A stretch of 64,000 nt of DNA, taken from Limisphaera sp049537155 (GTDB taxonomy: Bacteria; Verrucomicrobiota; Verrucomicrobiia; Limisphaerales; Limisphaeraceae). Both the position numbers and the translations under genes were made by a program. Position 1 is the stretch's first letter; each line of letters begins with the position of its first letter. Of this stretch, positions 61,784 through 64,000 are shown piece after piece. The notes beneath the pieces are model-generated. The model was not told the origin of the DNA. It ran no database searches and was given only the letters and a program-made list of their open reading frames with translations. Where the stretch lies: the NCBI RefSeq assembly GCF_049537155.1, contig NZ_JBMVQZ010000009.1, forward strand, positions 62,001 to 126,000, read 5' to 3'.

Positions 61784-63955
61784 ATGATCCGGAGTTCCAA
61801 GTTGCCAGTCCGGGGTAAGCCTTTCCTGCGTTGTTGGATCCCTGTCTTGTTGATGGCGATCGCGTGGGCGTCCGCCGGCCGGGGGCTGGCTGGAGAGGTT
61901 GCGAGCCAGCCGCCCGCCTTTTCCTCGGCGGATTGTTTGGACTGTCATTTGGACCCCTCGACGACCCGGACCGTCGGGGGACAGGAGATCCCGCTGGTAT
62001 TTCCCACCAACGCCTTTGCCCGGTCGGTTCATGCCGTGCTCGATTGTGTGGATTGTCACGAGGGGATTCCGGAGCTGGTTCATCCCAGTCCGTTGCCGCC
62101 GCCGAACTGCGCGGGATGTCACGAGACCGAGGCGAAGGAATATGCCGGCAGCATTCACGGCGTGAGCCATCAACTCGGTGCCAGCGCCGCTGCCCAGTGT
62201 TGGGACTGCCATGGTTCCCATGACATCCGGCCGGTGCGGGACCCCGAATCGCCGGTCTTCAAACTCAACCTGGCTTGGACCTGTGCGCGTTGCCACAGCA
62301 ATCCCGGCCTGACGGAGGAGTACCGGATGAAGCATCCGGAGGCCGCCAGTCATTACCAGGACAGCATTCACGGGCAGGCGCTGCTGAAAATGGGGCTGGT
62401 GGTGGCACCCTCCTGCAACGACTGTCACGGCATCCACGACATCAAGCGCAGCGTGGACCGTGACTCGCCGGTCAACCATCTGAACGTGGCGCGCACCTGC
62501 GGGAAATGCCACCTGGGGGTCCAACAGGTGTACGAAACCAGCATCCACGGCCGGCTGCTGCTCCGGGGCGACAAGCGGGCTCCGGACTGTACCACGTGTC
62601 ACTCGGCCCATGAGATCGAACCGCCCCACACCGGCCATTTCAAGGCCACCAGCGACCGGAAGTGCGGCCAATGCCACCAGGACCGGCTAGAGTACTATCA
62701 TGAGACCTACCACGGCAAGGCAATGATGTTGGGTCGGCCCAATCGCGCCCCGGACGTGGCGGCCTGTTACGATTGCCACGGCCATCACGATGTGCTGCCG
62801 GCGTCCGATCCCGCCTCGCACCTGTCGGCCGCCAACATCCTCAACACCTGCCGGCAGTGCCATCCCGGCGTCACGGCCGGCTTCACCCAGTATCATCCTC
62901 ACGCCAACCCGATGGACCGCGAGAACTATCCTCTGTTGCACGCGGTCTTCGTGGGCATGACCTCGCTGGTCGTTGCCGTGTTCGTCTTTTTCGGCGCGCA
63001 CACGCTGGCCTGGCTGGTTCGAACGCTTTACCTGTACTGGCACGATTCAAAGACCTTCCGCGAGGCCAAGATCCGCGCGCAGAAGGATGACGAATGGTTC
63101 ACCCGCTTCACTCCTTTCGAGCGGTTTCTGCACCTGCTGGTGGTCAGCAGTTTCCTGCTGCTGGTGCTGACGGGGATGCCCCTGAAGTTCTACTACACGG
63201 AGTGGGCCAGGGTGCTGTTCGGGATCATCGGCGGCCCCGACACCGCCCGGGTGTTGCACCGGTTTGGCGCGCTGGTCACGTTCCTCTATTTCGGGTTGCA
63301 CCTGCTTTCGCTGGCCGCCAAGGCCTGGCGCGGTCGACACACCCTGCGCGATCCGCAAACCGGTCGCTGGCGGCCGGGCCGGCTGCGCGAAGTGTTGTTC
63401 GGGCCCGATTCCATGCTGCCCACGTTGCAGGACTGGCGTGACTTTGTGGCCCACAACCGCTGGTTCTTCGGCAAGGGTCCCAAACCCCAGTTCGACCGGT
63501 GGACATACTGGGAGAAGTTCGATTACCTGGCGGTTTTCTGGGGCGTGTTCATGATCGGCACCTCGGGATTGATCATGTGGTGGCCGGAATTCTTCACCCG
63601 GTTTCTGCCGGGCTGGGTGATCAACGTGGCCCTGATCATTCATTCCGACGAGGCCCTTCTGGCCGCCGGATTCATCTTCACCATTCACTTCTTCAACACC
63701 CACTTCCGGCTGGAGAAGTTCCCGATGGACACCGTGATCTTTTCCGGGCGCATCTCGAAGACGGAGCTGTTGCATGAGCGCCGGCGCTGGTACGACCGCC
63801 TGTTGGCCTCCGGCAAACTCGACCAGTTCCGGGTGCGGGATGACTGGGAAGGATGGAAGCGCATCGCCCGGGGTGTGGGTTATCTCTTCTTCAGCGTGGG
63901 ACTGATCCTCCTGGTGTTGATCCTTTACGCCATGGGCAGGCGCCTGGTGCACTGA
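61784..63955 (+). CDS. Multihaem cytochrome c fused to a cytochrome b561-like membrane domain
   Basis: The protein has 723 residues. A signal peptide (FLRCWIPVLLMAIAWASAGR) leads to an extracytoplasmic domain with eleven CxxCH sites (CLDCH, CVDCH, CAGCH, CWDCH, CARCH, CNDCH, CGKCH, CTTCH, CGQCH, CYDCH, CRQCH). From residue about 390 come four or five helices like formate dehydrogenase gamma/cytochrome b561 (PLLHAVFVGMTSLVVAVFVF, FERFLHLLVVSSFLLLVLTG, LIIHSDEALLAAGFIFTIHF) with His residues for b haems. Together with the upstream NapC-like protein it forms a membrane quinol-to-periplasm electron module. The start at 61784 follows the previous stop by one base. Confidence 0.9.
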   Translation: MIRSSKLPVRGKPFLRCWIPVLLMAIAWASAGRGLAGEVASQPPAFSSADCLDCHLDPSTTRTVGGQEIPLVFPTNAFARSVHAVLDCVDCHEGIPELVHPSPLPPPNCAGCHETEAKEYAGSIHGVSHQLGASAAAQCWDCHGSHDIRPVRDPESPVFKLNLAWTCARCHSNPGLTEEYRMKHPEAASHYQDSIHGQALLKMGLVVAPSCNDCHGIHDIKRSVDRDSPVNHLNVARTCGKCHLGVQQVYETSIHGRLLLRGDKRAPDCTTCHSAHEIEPPHTGHFKATSDRKCGQCHQDRLEYYHETYHGKAMMLGRPNRAPDVAACYDCHGHHDVLPASDPASHLSAANILNTCRQCHPGVTAGFTQYHPHANPMDRENYPLLHAVFVGMTSLVVAVFVFFGAHTLAWLVRTLYLYWHDSKTFREAKIRAQKDDEWFTRFTPFERFLHLLVVSSFLLLVLTGMPLKFYYTEWARVLFGIIGGPDTARVLHRFGALVTFLYFGLHLLSLAAKAWRGRHTLRDPQTGRWRPGRLREVLFGPDSMLPTLQDWRDFVAHNRWFFGKGPKPQFDRWTYWEKFDYLAVFWGVFMIGTSGLIMWWPEFFTRFLPGWVINVALIIHSDEALLAAGFIFTIHFFNTHFRLEKFPMDTVIFSGRISKTELLHERRRWYDRLLASGKLDQFRVRDDWEGWKRIARGVGYLFFSVGLILLVLILYAMGRRLVH

Positions 63956-64000
63956 ACCGAAGCCGTCACATGGCAGGCAGCGGGCGGCTGCCCCGGGGCG

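Overview
The window is a high-GC bacterial chromosome segment with closely packed genes. Several features suggest Verrucomicrobiota (a Limisphaera/Pedosphaera-like lineage is my guess): a PEP-CTERM protein, ComB-type 2-phosphosulfolactate phosphatase, a large secreted glycosidase with autotransporter-associated beta-strand repeats, a 783-residue protein built from short W/DP/A/LP repeats, many hybrid histidine kinases, and mcsA-mcsB without ctsR. No 16S rRNA is present, so the taxonomy is inference.

Left part (1-20.2 kb): a toxic-ion resistance island, almost all on the minus strand. Positions 1-4050 carry an ArsP-type permease followed by two thioredoxins, a ProC-like reductase, an ArsF-family protein and a CcdA-like membrane protein. 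An ABC exporter (4640-7976, plus strand) interrupts the layout. Positions 8341-9532 are a scar made of four gene fragments: nicotinate phosphoribosyltransferase, membrane-fusion protein, RND pump and ACR3. Then come two transcription units that each begin with a fluoride (crcB-type) riboswitch. One drives a cation:proton antiporter, a universal stress protein, a chloride-channel remnant and a Mg2+ P-type ATPase. The other drives a small helical protein translationally coupled to a dynamin-like GTPase. An intact arsR-arsC-arsM-acr3 operon closes the island. An 82-bp direct repeat of the acr3 3' end (8358 and 17211) brackets the fluoride block, which suggests it was joined by rearrangement within acr3.

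Middle (21-40 kb): a PQQ/cytochrome c dehydrogenase, a beta-propeller sensor kinase with its LuxR-type regulator, a second ArsR repressor, a secreted beta-helix protein, the tandem-repeat protein, UvrA, and a three-gene signalling cluster (two PAS kinases and a REC-HD-GYP protein).

Right part (40-64 kb): housekeeping and surface genes. These are pheS, an outer-membrane-like protein, a GH128-like multidomain glycosidase, a lysC-comB-GT2-HAD gene string, tRNA-Pro(CGG), ilvE-mcsA-mcsB, hemW with a multi-receiver phosphorelay pair, a PEP-CTERM protein, and two membrane multihaem cytochromes (7 and 11 CxxCH motifs).

The two arsR genes and the arsP cluster each have a TTGAC-type -35 box with an inverted repeat in the -35/-10 spacer. 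Two of the three repeats share the form TTAGC-N6-GCTAA. ArsM produces trivalent methylarsenicals, the type of compound ArsP exports, so the two arsenic units probably act together. The most novel candidate is the fluoride-riboswitch-controlled dynamin/helical-protein pair.
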